Below are positions 43,663 through 53,048 of a stretch of DNA of 64,000 nucleotides, one piece after another. The stretch spans positions 124,001 through 188,000 of the forward strand of contig NZ_QTJU01000009.1 of the NCBI RefSeq assembly GCF_003412455.1. Direction: 5' to 3'. The position numbers were made by a program, and so were the translations under genes. This DNA is from Deminuibacter soli. GTDB taxonomy: Bacteria > Bacteroidota > Bacteroidia > Chitinophagales > Chitinophagaceae. Positions within the stretch are counted from its first letter, which is position 1, and each line of letters begins with the position of its first letter. A model generated the notes under the pieces. The model ran no database searches and had not been told where the DNA came from. It was given only the letters and a program-made list of their open reading frames with translations.

Positions 43663-45708
43663 ATGACACGACCCTATCGTATTGCATCAACCCTGGCAGC
43701 AATGCTTGCCCTCGCTGCCTGTACTGGTAAGCCTGATGCAGCCGGCAGCAAGGCCGGTGATATCCTTGCCATGAACAGGGATACAACAGTGCATCCCGGT
43801 GATGACTTTTTCAGCTACGCCAATGGCGGATGGATTAAGCAAAACAATATCCCGAATGAAGAAAGCAGCTGGGGTATCGGCAACCTGGTAGTTGACGAAA
43901 ACCTCAACAGGCTGAAGACAATTAACCTGGAAGCTGCAAAAGCACATGCCGCCGCAGGCACACCGCAGCAAAAGATCGGTGATTTCTGGGCAACCGCGAT
44001 GGACAGTACTGGCATTGAAAAAGCCGGTCTTGCCCCGCTGCAGCCTTACTTTGCCAGCATCGATTCACTGAACGATATTAAAGGCCTGCCTGCCCTGGTA
44101 GCCAGGTTCGACCAGCTGGGTGTAGGTTCCATCATCAGCATGTTTGTAGCGCAGGATGCCAAAAACAGTGATGCCTATGCCTTGCAGTTCTGGCAATCCG
44201 GCCTGTACCTGCCTGAGCGTGAGTACTACCTGAAAACGGATTCTACCTCGCTGAATATTCTTAAAACCTACCAGCAGCTGGTTGCCCGGTTTTTAACCAT
44301 GAGCCAGCTACCTGAAGCAGAAGCCAACACACAGGCTGCCGCGATACTGAAGCTGGAAACTGCCATGGCCCGCGTACACCGCAAACTGGCCGACCTGCGC
44401 GATCCTTACCACAACTACAACAAAATGTCTACTGCCGCGCTGTTTAAACTGGCGCCGGCCCTGCAGGTTGACCAGTATTTTAAAATACTGAACGTACCCA
44501 AAGCCGACACCGTAATTGTTGGCCAGCCGGAATATTATAAAGAGCTGAACACACTGGTGACCAGCACCCCGGTAGCTACCTGGAAAGCCATGCTGCGCTT
44601 TCGTTTGATAGACAATTTCACCGAGGCATTGCCCGATACATTCGGCATCGAGAAATTCAAATTCAGCCGCCTGCTCAGCGGCGCCAAAGAACGCAAGCCT
44701 CGCTGGAAACGCGTTTTACGCAATGAAGAAAGCGTAATGGGCGAACTGCTGGGACAGCTGTTTGTAAAGGAATACTTTAATGCAACAGCCAAACAACGCT
44801 ACGAAAACCTGGTAGAAGCCATCCGCGGCGCATATAAAACACGGATAGAAAAACTGAGCTGGATGAGTGACAGCACCAAGCAGAAAGCCCTGCAGAAACT
44901 CGCTGCCATTAAAAAGAAAGTGGGATACCCCGATAAATGGAAAGACTTCAGTTCTTTACAGATCGGCACGGCCAGTTATGTACAGAACCTGATTAACGGC
45001 AACCAGTTCTGGTGGCAATACAACCTGAATAAACTGGGTAAACCGGTTGACAGGAATGAATGGGACATGACACCGCAAACCTACAATGCCTATTACAACC
45101 CCAGCAACAATGAAATTGTACTGCCTGCAGGCATCTTCACCGTTCCGGGCCACCGCGATGAAGACCTCGACGATGCCCTGGTATACGGTTATGCAGGCGC
45201 CAGCACTATTGGTCATGAAATAACACATGGCTTTGACGATGAAGGCCGCCAGTTTGATAAAGAGGGTAACCTGAAAAACTGGTGGAGCGATGAAGACGGT
45301 AAAAAATTCAATGACCGCGCTGAAGTAATGGTACGCCAGTTCAACAACTATGTAGTGGTAGATACTTTTAAAATAAACGGCAAAGCCACGCTCGGCGAAA
45401 ACATTGCAGACCTCGGCGGCATACTGCTGGGCTGGGATGCGTTTCAACAAACCGAACAGTATAAAAAGAATGAACCCATCAGCGGCATCTCCCCTGCTGA
45501 ACGCTACTTCCTTGGTTATGCCCTCGGCTGGCTGGGCCAAACACGCCCCGAAGCCCTGCGCAACCAGGTGTTAACGGATGTGCACTCCCCCGCCAAATTC
45601 AGGGTAAACGGACCGTTTGCCGATGTGGATGCGTTTTACAGCACCTATAAATTAACGCCGGCGAATAAGATGTACCTGGCGGATAGTGCAAGAGTGAGGA
45701 TCTGGTGA
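43663..45708 (+). CDS. M13-family metallopeptidase (neprilysin/PepO-like), lipoprotein
   Basis: 681 residues. Lipoprotein signal with lipobox AMLALAAC (Cys20), then DTTVHPGDDFFSYANGGWI, the start of the M13 N-terminal domain. Catalytic part: NAYYNPSNNEIVLPAGIF (the substrate-binding N-A-Y/F-Y), zinc motif GASTIGHEITHGFDDEGRQFD (His518, Glu519, His522) and ENIADLGG with third ligand Glu580, ending ADSARVRIW, the usual C-terminal W. Full family length. Located on the periplasmic side or outer membrane, where it would trim peptides. It is transcribed alone, with a terminator just after. Confidence 0.96.
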   Translation: MTRPYRIASTLAAMLALAACTGKPDAAGSKAGDILAMNRDTTVHPGDDFFSYANGGWIKQNNIPNEESSWGIGNLVVDENLNRLKTINLEAAKAHAAAGTPQQKIGDFWATAMDSTGIEKAGLAPLQPYFASIDSLNDIKGLPALVARFDQLGVGSIISMFVAQDAKNSDAYALQFWQSGLYLPEREYYLKTDSTSLNILKTYQQLVARFLTMSQLPEAEANTQAAAILKLETAMARVHRKLADLRDPYHNYNKMSTAALFKLAPALQVDQYFKILNVPKADTVIVGQPEYYKELNTLVTSTPVATWKAMLRFRLIDNFTEALPDTFGIEKFKFSRLLSGAKERKPRWKRVLRNEESVMGELLGQLFVKEYFNATAKQRYENLVEAIRGAYKTRIEKLSWMSDSTKQKALQKLAAIKKKVGYPDKWKDFSSLQIGTASYVQNLINGNQFWWQYNLNKLGKPVDRNEWDMTPQTYNAYYNPSNNEIVLPAGIFTVPGHRDEDLDDALVYGYAGASTIGHEITHGFDDEGRQFDKEGNLKNWWSDEDGKKFNDRAEVMVRQFNNYVVVDTFKINGKATLGENIADLGGILLGWDAFQQTEQYKKNEPISGISPAERYFLGYALGWLGQTRPEALRNQVLTDVHSPAKFRVNGPFADVDAFYSTYKLTPANKMYLADSARVRIW

Positions 45709-45747
45709 GCACAATGCGGTAATGTGTGAATTTGAAAATGCAAATAC

Positions 45748-45777
45748 AAAAAAGCTCCGGCATGCCGGAGCTTTTTT
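45748..45777. terminator. Bidirectional terminator, M13 peptidase / epimerase
   Basis: A perfect palindrome AAAAAAGCTCCGGCATGCCGGAGCTTTTTT of 15-base arms. It lies 39 bases after the M13 stop and 38 before the epimerase stop. It is flanked by mirrored AATTTGAAAATG and CATTTTCAAATT strings. Confidence 0.92.
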
Positions 45778-45815
45778 ATTTACCAATATTTTCAAATCAG
45801 CACATTTTCAAATTT

Positions 45816-46829
45816 TCAAATTATCTCAATCCCCAATCCCGGTTTGCCGCTGAGTGATACGTTACCGTTATCGTACAGCAGGCCTTTGGCGCGGTCTTCG
45901 GTGAGCAAGAGGGGGCCATCCATATCAACATAATCCAGTTGGGGAATAAAGTTGCCGATGGCGGCAGAGCCGATGGTGCTTTCGTTCATGCAACCCATCA
46001 TCACCTTCATATTAAGTGAGCGGGCCTTTTGTATCATGCGCAATGCAGGTGTAATGCCACTGCATTTGGTAAGTTTGATATTGATGCCATGAAAGTGGTT
46101 GTGGCATTTTTCCACGTCGTGCTCAAACACACAACTTTCATCAGCCAGTAAAGGCAGGGGCGATACGCGAAACAATTCCTTCATGCCTTCCCAGTTGTCT
46201 TTTGCGAGTGGCTGCTCAACAAACTCTACACCCAGCGCTGCCAGCTGCGGTATTTTTTCAAGCGCTTCTCCTGTTGTCCAGCCGGCATTGGCATCTACCC
46301 TGAATACAGCGTCGGTATTGGAACGCAGGGCTTTCATGATGCTGATATCTTCCGGTGTGCCGAGTTTGATTTTATAGATGGGCCATGGTTTGGCTTTCAT
46401 TTTGGCCACCATTTTATCGATGGTGTCAATGCCAATGGTGTAGTCTGTTTTAGCAGCAGCCTGCCAGGATGTACCCCACAATTCGTACAGGGGTTTCTGT
46501 TTCATTTTGCCCATCAAATCCCAGGCGGCCATATCCAGTGCGCATACCAGGAACGGGTTGTTCGGAATAAGGTGGTGCAGGTAATGCCAGTAACGTTCCA
46601 CTTCAGTGAAGGCAAATTTTTCGATCATTGATTTTTTGGCTTCAATGTCGGCGATCATCTGTTCAACCGTGATATTGTAATAGGTAATGGCAGGCGCTTC
46701 GCCATAACCAATGTAATTGCCCAACTGCAGCGCAACAATCAGGGTTGGCTGGTGTGTTTTGGTACGCCCGTTTGAAATGGTGAACGGGTATTGAAAGGGT
46801 AATTCGTACTGCTGGTAATAGAGTTTCAT
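45816..46829 (-). CDS. Dipeptide epimerase, enolase superfamily (L-Ala-D/L-Glu epimerase-like)
   Basis: 337 residues from MKLYYQQYELPFQYPF (open to a TTG at 46850, but ATG at 46829 preferred). Muconate-lactonizing-subgroup fold: capping-domain 'NGRTKTHQPTLIVAL', GYGEAPAITYYN, then barrel residues: Lys pair in YKIKLG, metal ligands Asp in FRVDANAGW, Glu in VEFVEQPLA, Asp in LLADES, and a second acid-base Lys in INIKLTKCSG; C-terminal DMDGPLLL (the D-x-D of dipeptide epimerases). Epimerises dipeptides, probably L-Ala-D-Glu from murein. Upstream, the R2 hairpin pair separates it from malQ. Confidence 0.93.
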   Translation of the reverse strand: MKLYYQQYELPFQYPFTISNGRTKTHQPTLIVALQLGNYIGYGEAPAITYYNITVEQMIADIEAKKSMIEKFAFTEVERYWHYLHHLIPNNPFLVCALDMAAWDLMGKMKQKPLYELWGTSWQAAAKTDYTIGIDTIDKMVAKMKAKPWPIYKIKLGTPEDISIMKALRSNTDAVFRVDANAGWTTGEALEKIPQLAALGVEFVEQPLAKDNWEGMKELFRVSPLPLLADESCVFEHDVEKCHNHFHGINIKLTKCSGITPALRMIQKARSLNMKVMMGCMNESTIGSAAIGNFIPQLDYVDMDGPLLLTEDRAKGLLYDNGNVSLSGKPGLGIEII

Positions 46830-46880
46830 GCGGGTTGCAAGATAACGCAAAAGAACGCAAAAGCATTTACATTATCTGCC

Positions 46881-46939
46881 ACTGGCTGTGTCCTCACAGC
46901 CAGTTCATGTTGCCGATGCGGCTGTGAGGACACAGCCGC
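46881..46939. repeat. Inverted pair of R2 hairpins
   Basis: ACTGGCTGTG-TCCT-CACAGCCAGT (46881-46904) then, 13 bases later, GCGGCTGTG-AGGA-CACAGCCGC (46918-46939): the same head-to-head layout of a TCCT loop and an AGGA loop as in the six-copy array. Confidence 0.85.
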
Positions 46940-46952
46940 GGACGTGCCTGCT

Positions 46953-47002
46953 ATTTAATACTCGCTTAGTTAGTCTCGACTGTCGACTGTCGATTCCCGA
47001 TG
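46953..47002 (+). repeat. R1 family copy
   Basis: TATTTAATACTCGCTTAGTT then AGTCTCGACTGTCGACTGTCG and ATTCCCGATG. Adjoins the R2 pair and the 3' end of the glucanotransferase gene. Confidence 0.75.
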
Positions 47003-47012
47003 GCTCTTCGTC

Positions 47013-50000
47013 TCACCTTCCCCCTGCTTTAATCATCTGCTGCAGCATGTTGTTGAAGTTGTCGCTTTCCAGCAGTTGTTCCAGCGTAAGATGCATGCGG
47101 TAGCGCCAGTAATGATGCGGGTTGGCCGGTACATTAATGCGCTCATCATCCGGGTTGGCCACACGGATCTGTTCATCGGAACCCATTAAGTCCTGCAGCT
47201 GAAAAATGCTCCACATAGCGGGCGAGGATAAGTGCTGCTGTACAATTTCCCTGTTAATCCATGCATCGCAGGTGGCGGGAGCCTGGCCCCACTGGTACAA
47301 TTCCTGGTTGTAGAACTGCTGTGTGCGTGCAGCGTCTTCCTCCCACCAGCCGCGGATGGTGCTCATATCATGGGTGGATGGTGTAACCACGCTGAGATAA
47401 GGTGCTGCATTGGGCCTTGCGAAACTTTGCGCAGGATCTTTTGGCATGCGCTGTACTTCGAGCGAAAGCAGGCCCAGATCTTTCATTACCGAAGGTACGC
47501 AGCGCGGCACCAGGCCAAGGTCTTCGCCGCAGATGAGCATGTTGGTCACGGTTTTCAGCAGCGGCAGCTTTTGCATGGCTTCTGTTTTCCAGTGTGCATC
47601 CTGCCTGCGGAAGAAATAGTCGATGTACAATTCATTCAGCCAGTAACGCGCATGCGGGTCAAGGTATTTATAGGAAGTAGTGGCTGTAATATTAAACCGG
47701 AAATGGAAAGTTAGTCCCTGCTGTTCCGGATCGGCCTCAAAGAAAATTACATTGGAGATCAGGTCAAACACCCCTTGCTGAATGCGGTCGTTTGCCTCGT
47801 GCGGGATTTGTTGCGCAAACCAGGCAGCCACTTGCTTTTGTGTGGTGAATGCGGGTTTTAATGCATAACCGCCTGCCCCATCGCTTTGCAGAAACTGTTG
47901 CTTCACACCTTCTGCATCGTTGCCGAATATTTCGGCCAATACGGCATCGGTGATATAAGGTTGTGTATAGCGTTTGTAATCGAAGTTAATACCATGCTCG
48001 TGCAATTCGCGGATATGTACGGGCAGTGCGGGCACAAAGCGGCCCATGATACCTTCCACAGCATGCAAAGGGATACTCCAGATGCGGAAGAAGCCGAGAA
48101 TATGATCAATGCGGAAGGCATCGAAATAATAACTCATCTGCTCAAACCGGCGCTGCCACCAGTTAAACCCGTCGGCTTTCATGCGCTCCCAGTTATAGGT
48201 GGGAAAGCCCCAGTTTTGTCCCTTAATGGCAAAATCATCCGGCGGAGCACCTGCCTGCATTTCCATATGATATAATTCCGGCTGCTGCCAGGCATCTACA
48301 CTGTTGCGGAATATACCAATGGCGATATCACCTTTGAGAATAATGCCAGATGCATGCGCATAGGCTGTGGCAGCCTGCAGCTGCGTGTGCAGGTGGTATT
48401 GAATAAAGTAGTAAAAGGCAATGCTGTTGTATGCCGCTGAACTGCTGCTGAGCAGGGGGGCAATGGCAGCTTCTTTATACACATTGTATTCCGGCCACTG
48501 GTTGTAATCCGGTGTGCCGTAAGTATCGCGCAGGTAGCTGAATACAGCATAAGGTTGTAACCAGTGACTGTTCTGATTAAAGAATACCTGGTACGCTTTC
48601 GTAGTAAAGGTCTTCTCCCCCTGCAGTTCGTACAGCTGCTTTAACAGGCCCAGCTTCAGTTTCAGCACAGCTTCATAGTCCATCAATGGCAGCTGGTTAA
48701 GCCGGGTTGCTTCTGCCTGTACGGCTGTTACCAATGACTGGTTGGCTTTGGCGGCTACCTGGCCTATGTTTAAATAAATGGGATGCAGGGCAAAGGCCGA
48801 GATGGCGGCATAGGGATAAGAATCCGTCCATGCACCGGTTGCCCTTGTATCGTTGATGGGTAATATCTGTACCAGTTTTAAACCCGTTTTCTTTGCCCAG
48901 TCAACCAGCAGGTTTAAATCGGTAAACTCGCCGCAACCCATGCTGGCATTGCTGCGCAAACTGAATACGGGTATGGCCACACCGGCGCCGCGCCAGGTAT
49001 TGGCCGGCAGTTGTATGTAGCCGTCGTTTACAATGGTTTGTTTGCCCGGGGCTACTATATCGTATAGTACGCGGTTATTGCCTTGTTCGTAACCCACGAA
49101 ACTTTTTTCTGCAACATCGTAAATACCGTATTTGTATACCAGCGCTTCCGGGCCGTTTACGAGGTGCAGTTTTATTTCCCAGTAATCACTGCCGGCGTTT
49201 TTGCCCAGCACCAGCGGTTCGGCTGTTTGCCAGTTGCCAAAGGCATTGCCCAGCATGCATACTGCCTGCCCCTTTGCAAGCAGCGGCGCTTTTATCCTGA
49301 ACCAGTGTGTAAAGCCTTCCTGCTGCGCCACAGGTATATTGGTTTCATTGGGTTTCAGTAATACTTCCTGGAAAGGTTCGGTATAAAAAGCATTTTCATA
49401 GTAACCGCCATAGTTCCAGAAATCGTAGATCACAGTTAACGCAGCGTTACCGGTATTGGCCAGGTTAAGCACTTTATCGTTACTGAAATCGTATTCAGTA
49501 CTGCCATCTTTTTCTTTTAATAAGTAGCGGTAGCGGATGGGTTCACCGGCAAGGTCAGCTTCGCTCAGCTGCAGCACGGCCTGCCATTGCTCCTTATCGA
49601 AGTATTGCATGGGCACTGCCTGGGCGGGGTCGTTGTTGCCCAGCAGCGGGTGGTTGCCGGTGACGTACAATGACTGACCGTATTCGGTATGAAAACGAAG
49701 CTGGAGTGTGATCTGCATAACGCGGTTTAAATTGGGTGATGCACCTTTTGCAGGCTTGCGCTTTGTTTTGGGCGCAGCTTTCGCAGCAGGCGCAAGGGAG
49801 CTTTCACCAATACCTGCAGTGGCGGTTACTGCGGAACTGGCAACAGTCTTTTTCCTGGTCTTAACAGTGTTTGATGGTGATGCAGCAGGTTTTTTACCGG
49901 CGATGCTGTTCTTTTTCACAGGCTGGTTACTGTCGGCTTGCTTTTCAATGGCTTCCTGTTCTTCTTCTTTCTGATGCGGCTGCTTGCTTGGTAATTTCAT
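47013..50000 (-). CDS. malQ: 4-alpha-glucanotransferase, GH77 with starch-binding domains and basic N-terminal extension
   Basis: 995 residues from 50000, a single unbroken frame. Residues 1-94 are low complexity, rich in Lys/Ala/Ser (KKNSIAGKKPAASPSNTVKTRKK-type). An ATG at 49718 starts exactly at the folded part, MQITLQLRFHTEYGQSLYVTGN, the first CBM20; a second CBM20 covers about 205-310 (VTHWFRIKAPLLAKGQAVCMLG). GH77 catalytic motifs: YPYAAISAFALHPIYLNI, nucleophile in DAFRIDHILGFF (Asp about 628), acid Glu in LICGEDLGLVP (about 823) and STHDMSTIRGWW. This is the DPE2-like, double-CBM20 type. Disproportionates maltodextrins and glycogen. Start undecided between 50000 and 49718. Confidence 0.92.
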   Translation of the reverse strand: MKLPSKQPHQKEEEQEAIEKQADSNQPVKKNSIAGKKPAASPSNTVKTRKKTVASSAVTATAGIGESSLAPAAKAAPKTKRKPAKGASPNLNRVMQITLQLRFHTEYGQSLYVTGNHPLLGNNDPAQAVPMQYFDKEQWQAVLQLSEADLAGEPIRYRYLLKEKDGSTEYDFSNDKVLNLANTGNAALTVIYDFWNYGGYYENAFYTEPFQEVLLKPNETNIPVAQQEGFTHWFRIKAPLLAKGQAVCMLGNAFGNWQTAEPLVLGKNAGSDYWEIKLHLVNGPEALVYKYGIYDVAEKSFVGYEQGNNRVLYDIVAPGKQTIVNDGYIQLPANTWRGAGVAIPVFSLRSNASMGCGEFTDLNLLVDWAKKTGLKLVQILPINDTRATGAWTDSYPYAAISAFALHPIYLNIGQVAAKANQSLVTAVQAEATRLNQLPLMDYEAVLKLKLGLLKQLYELQGEKTFTTKAYQVFFNQNSHWLQPYAVFSYLRDTYGTPDYNQWPEYNVYKEAAIAPLLSSSSAAYNSIAFYYFIQYHLHTQLQAATAYAHASGIILKGDIAIGIFRNSVDAWQQPELYHMEMQAGAPPDDFAIKGQNWGFPTYNWERMKADGFNWWQRRFEQMSYYFDAFRIDHILGFFRIWSIPLHAVEGIMGRFVPALPVHIRELHEHGINFDYKRYTQPYITDAVLAEIFGNDAEGVKQQFLQSDGAGGYALKPAFTTQKQVAAWFAQQIPHEANDRIQQGVFDLISNVIFFEADPEQQGLTFHFRFNITATTSYKYLDPHARYWLNELYIDYFFRRQDAHWKTEAMQKLPLLKTVTNMLICGEDLGLVPRCVPSVMKDLGLLSLEVQRMPKDPAQSFARPNAAPYLSVVTPSTHDMSTIRGWWEEDAARTQQFYNQELYQWGQAPATCDAWINREIVQQHLSSPAMWSIFQLQDLMGSDEQIRVANPDDERINVPANPHHYWRYRMHLTLEQLLESDNFNNMLQQMIKAGGR

Positions 50001-50271
50001 GAAAACGGTACAACACTTTTGGTAAATAACATAATAACAGGGAACAAATACAATACCTGTTCCAATCAGCGCAATCGTTGGGCACTAAAATAGGTAATGT
50101 GTAATAAATACACAAACATTTTTAAGCTAAGGCAATAAGCCGCGGGCTGCAAGTTTGTTGACTTCCCGGTAAACAGGGTAGTAACCGGCCACCGGAGCGA
50201 TGCACAATGATCAAGAACAGGCAATTTAGGCAAGTGCGGGCTATTTAACCGGAAATGGGTGGCATGCACAC
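50001..50271. other. Gap between glucanotransferase start and receiver terminator
   Basis: No frame with coding character. It contains one short CGGGCTGCAAGTTTG string related to family R3 near 50140 and is otherwise unremarkable; it should hold the glucanotransferase promoter, which I cannot place. Confidence 0.4.
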
Positions 50272-50304
50272 AAAAAAGCCGCGGAGACGTAAACGTCTGC
50301 GGCT
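50272..50304 (-). terminator. Intrinsic terminator of the single receiver gene
   Basis: AGCCGC / GCGGCT outer and AGACGT / ACGTCT inner stems with a GG bulge, and six T following on the minus strand. It lies 20 bases after the receiver stop. Confidence 0.75.
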
Positions 50305-50324
50305 GGGTGTATATGGTAATTTGA

Positions 50325-50720
50325 CTAAGCGGTGATGTTGTTGAGCAGTTCGGTGGTAAGCGGTTTGGAGATAAACCGTTTCACCACGCTGTACGATTCG
50401 GCCCGTTTGTAATCTTCGGGGTCAACGGTTGAACTGAGTACATAGATGTCCGGTTGTCTTGGAAAAAATCCCGATATGCTGTTGAAACGTGCAAGAAATT
50501 CCCAGCCATTCATCACCGGCATATTGATGTCGAGAAAAATGAGCTGCGGCAGTTCTTCTGCATTGTGCTTTGCCTGTTCGTGAATTAAGTCCATTGCTTC
50601 CTGCCCGTTGGTCACTGATTTCACCTGTTCTGCAAAACCGGTCATACGAATGATCCTTTCGCATACCATCACCGTGATCGGATCATCCTCTACCAGTAAT
50701 ACAGTTTTAAATTTCGCCAT
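50325..50720 (-). CDS. Stand-alone response regulator receiver (CheY-like)
   Basis: 131 residues, one REC domain and nothing else: VLLVEDDPITVMVCERI (acidic pocket Glu-Asp-Asp), phospho-acceptor Asp in LIFLDINMPVMNGWEF (about 60), Thr/Ser switch in YVLSSTVD, and Lys in RFISKPL. Such free receivers carry phosphate between kinases and targets; the four-gene kinase operon 7 kb away is a possible partner but is not in the same transcript. Single gene with its own terminator. Confidence 0.92.
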   Translation of the reverse strand: MAKFKTVLLVEDDPITVMVCERIIRMTGFAEQVKSVTNGQEAMDLIHEQAKHNAEELPQLIFLDINMPVMNGWEFLARFNSISGFFPRQPDIYVLSSTVDPEDYKRAESYSVVKRFISKPLTTELLNNITA

Positions 50721-50783
50721 TCGTAGATTTTTATAGATATCGGAAGAAATCTATGTTCAAAAAGTATTGATTCGCCGTATAAG

Positions 50784-52886
50784 TTAAGAAACTGTTTTGT
50801 CTTCCACAACTACAAGGTCAGATAATTCCACATTCATTGGAATAACACCGATCTGTACAATGGCTCTTCTACCGCGTATTTCCCTTACTTCACCTACCTG
50901 GTAGTTCTTTTTTATCTTCACCTTAGCTCCTACAACAATCTCGCCTGTAATCTCGCGGTATTTGGTCTCCAGCTTTTTGGCCACCTTGCTGTTCACAAGC
51001 TGTTCCTTCTTTTTAAACAGCAGTTCCTGCACCTGTTTAATGATGGCATTTTTGTCTTCTGCCTTACGCCATTCCAGCACAATCTGTTTCAGCTTGCGCT
51101 CTGTTTCTTTCAGGTAACTGATGCGGTCTTCGGTAATGGCATTCTGGTGTTTAAGCAATTCTACCTGCTGGCGGTGGCGCTCTTTATTCAGCACCTGTTC
51201 CATTTCTGCTTTCAACCGCTCGTTGTCGCGCAATAAACGATTTAGTTCCTTCTTCTCTTTATCCAGTTTCTGCCCCTCCTGTTCATTCTTGTTCAGAATT
51301 TTGTCGAGCCGGAAATGGTCTTCATCTACCAGTTTGCGTGCCTTGTTAATCATGGCCTGTGGCAACCCGATACGCTCTGCAATGGAAAATGTGTACGAAC
51401 TGCCGGGCTTGCCAACCATCAGCCGGTACAATGGCTGCAGGCGAACCTCATCAAATGCCATAGCGCCGTTGATAATGCCTGCCGTATGGTTGGCCATCAC
51501 TTTCAGGTTAAGATAGTGCGTGGTAACAATGCCGAATGAATGTTTGCGGGCCAGCTCTTCCAGTATCACTTCTGCAAAGGCGCCGCCCAGGTTGGGGTCG
51601 CTGCCGCTGCCCAGCTCATCGATAAAGAACAGGGTTTTACCATTCGCTGTTTCCAGGAAATGCTTCATGTGCAGCAGGTGCGATGAGTAGGTACTCAGCT
51701 CAAACTCCAGGCTCTGCGTATCACCGATATGAATGAGCAACTGTTTAAAAATGCCCATCTGCGAAGCAGGATGCACAGGCACCAGTAACCCGGCCTGCAG
51801 CATAAGCTGGTTGAGGCCGATGGTTTTCATGGTCACCGTTTTACCACCGGCATTGGGACCACTGATGATCAGTATCCTGCTTTTATCGTCGAGCGTAAGG
51901 TTAACGGGAATTGTAGGCTTGCCCGATTTGCTGTTGTACAAATACAGCAAGGGATGATAGGCATCTTTTAAATCCAGTATCGCCTGGTCGCCTACATTGG
52001 GGTAGTTGCCGTTTACATCCAGTGCAAGCCGGCCCTTGGCCCTGATAAAATCAAACTCACCCACTACCTGGTGGTATACGGCCAGTAACGGACTGTATAC
52101 AGACATACGCTGGGTAAGTTCCCTGAGGATACGCTGCACTTCCTTGCGTTCATCGTTCTCAAGGGTATATACTTCGTTGTTGAGTTCAATGGTTTCTTCC
52201 GGTTCAATATAGGCGGTTCTGCGGCTATCACTTTCGCCGTGCAATATGCCTTTTACCTGCCGCTTGTACTCGGCAAACACCGCCACTACCCTGCGGCCGT
52301 TGCTGAAACTTTCATCAATATCTGCTGCATAACCTGCCTTGTTCAAACGGGCCACTACTTTTTCAAATGTGCGGCGCAGTTCGTTGCGTTTGCGGTACAG
52401 GCCCATGCGTATGCGCTGCAGCTCGGCCGAAGCGGTATCTTTTACATTACCGGCTTCATCGAGCACCTCATCTATCAGTTCGATGATGGTTTTCTCATAA
52501 TAAGTATCGGCAATTACCTTGCTCAGTGCGGGGTAAGCGGTTCTGCGCTCATTGTCGAACCACCGGAATATCTTTTCCAGGCTCTCGGCCAGTTTGCGTA
52601 CCTGTATCCATTGTTCACCAGTAAGCATACTGCCGGGTATGCCCAGCAATTTGATGTCGCGCGATATATTCAACACATAATCGTTCGGAAAATACTGGCT
52701 AAGCTGCAACATCAGCTTAAACTCGTGGGACTGCTGTAACTCGGTTAAAATATATTCTTTCCTGGTGTGTATGCGTAATTCGTCGGCTTTTTGCCTGGCG
52801 TATTCGCTTTTGCAATGTTCCCTCAATAATGCTTTTACCTTATCAAACTCCAGCTGAACTGCCGCCGATTCGGGGTATAACTTCAT
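50784..52886 (-). CDS. MutS2-like DNA-binding ATPase lacking a Smr nuclease domain
   Basis: 700 residues. MutS core/lever helices in the first 320 residues, ATPase with Walker A SGPNAGGKTVTMKTIG (Gly343 region), Walker B LFFIDELGSGSDP (Asp423) and GIVTTHYLNLK; then a coiled coil (about 510-630, Lys/Glu-rich) and a C-terminal basic KOW-like strand region (GAKVKIKKNYQVGEVREIRGRRAIVQIG). MutS2 homologues usually carry a C-terminal Smr endonuclease to about 780 residues; here the protein stops before it. Family members bind branched DNA or collided ribosomes; nuclease activity is not expected. TACCTTTG at 52912-52919 (minus) gives a leader of about 20 nt. Confidence 0.9.
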   Translation of the reverse strand: MKLYPESAAVQLEFDKVKALLREHCKSEYARQKADELRIHTRKEYILTELQQSHEFKLMLQLSQYFPNDYVLNISRDIKLLGIPGSMLTGEQWIQVRKLAESLEKIFRWFDNERRTAYPALSKVIADTYYEKTIIELIDEVLDEAGNVKDTASAELQRIRMGLYRKRNELRRTFEKVVARLNKAGYAADIDESFSNGRRVVAVFAEYKRQVKGILHGESDSRRTAYIEPEETIELNNEVYTLENDERKEVQRILRELTQRMSVYSPLLAVYHQVVGEFDFIRAKGRLALDVNGNYPNVGDQAILDLKDAYHPLLYLYNSKSGKPTIPVNLTLDDKSRILIISGPNAGGKTVTMKTIGLNQLMLQAGLLVPVHPASQMGIFKQLLIHIGDTQSLEFELSTYSSHLLHMKHFLETANGKTLFFIDELGSGSDPNLGGAFAEVILEELARKHSFGIVTTHYLNLKVMANHTAGIINGAMAFDEVRLQPLYRLMVGKPGSSYTFSIAERIGLPQAMINKARKLVDEDHFRLDKILNKNEQEGQKLDKEKKELNRLLRDNERLKAEMEQVLNKERHRQQVELLKHQNAITEDRISYLKETERKLKQIVLEWRKAEDKNAIIKQVQELLFKKKEQLVNSKVAKKLETKYREITGEIVVGAKVKIKKNYQVGEVREIRGRRAIVQIGVIPMNVELSDLVVVEDKTVS

Positions 52887-52954
52887 GTAATAGCTGCTTC
52901 TCTTTTAAATGCAAAGGTACAAAAAGTCGGGGAGATCGTGAGGAGCGGCCGTGA

Positions 52955-53013
52955 GCCGGGGAACATCGAGAATCGAGAATCGACACGTCGAGACTATTTA
53001 AGCGGGTATTAAA
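52955..53013 (-). repeat. R1 family copy
   Basis: In minus-strand sense it reads TATTTAATACCCGCTTAAAT then AGTCTCGACGTGTCGATTC and two TCTCGAT steps. Block order as at 28.6 and 46.96 kb. Confidence 0.8.
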
Positions 53014-53048
53014 TAATGATACCCCCTTACCAAGGCGGTTTGTGGCAA

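Noticed and set aside
50066-50269. 67-codon minus-strand frame between malQ and the receiver
   Set aside because: Composition is random, and it starts next to the receiver terminator.
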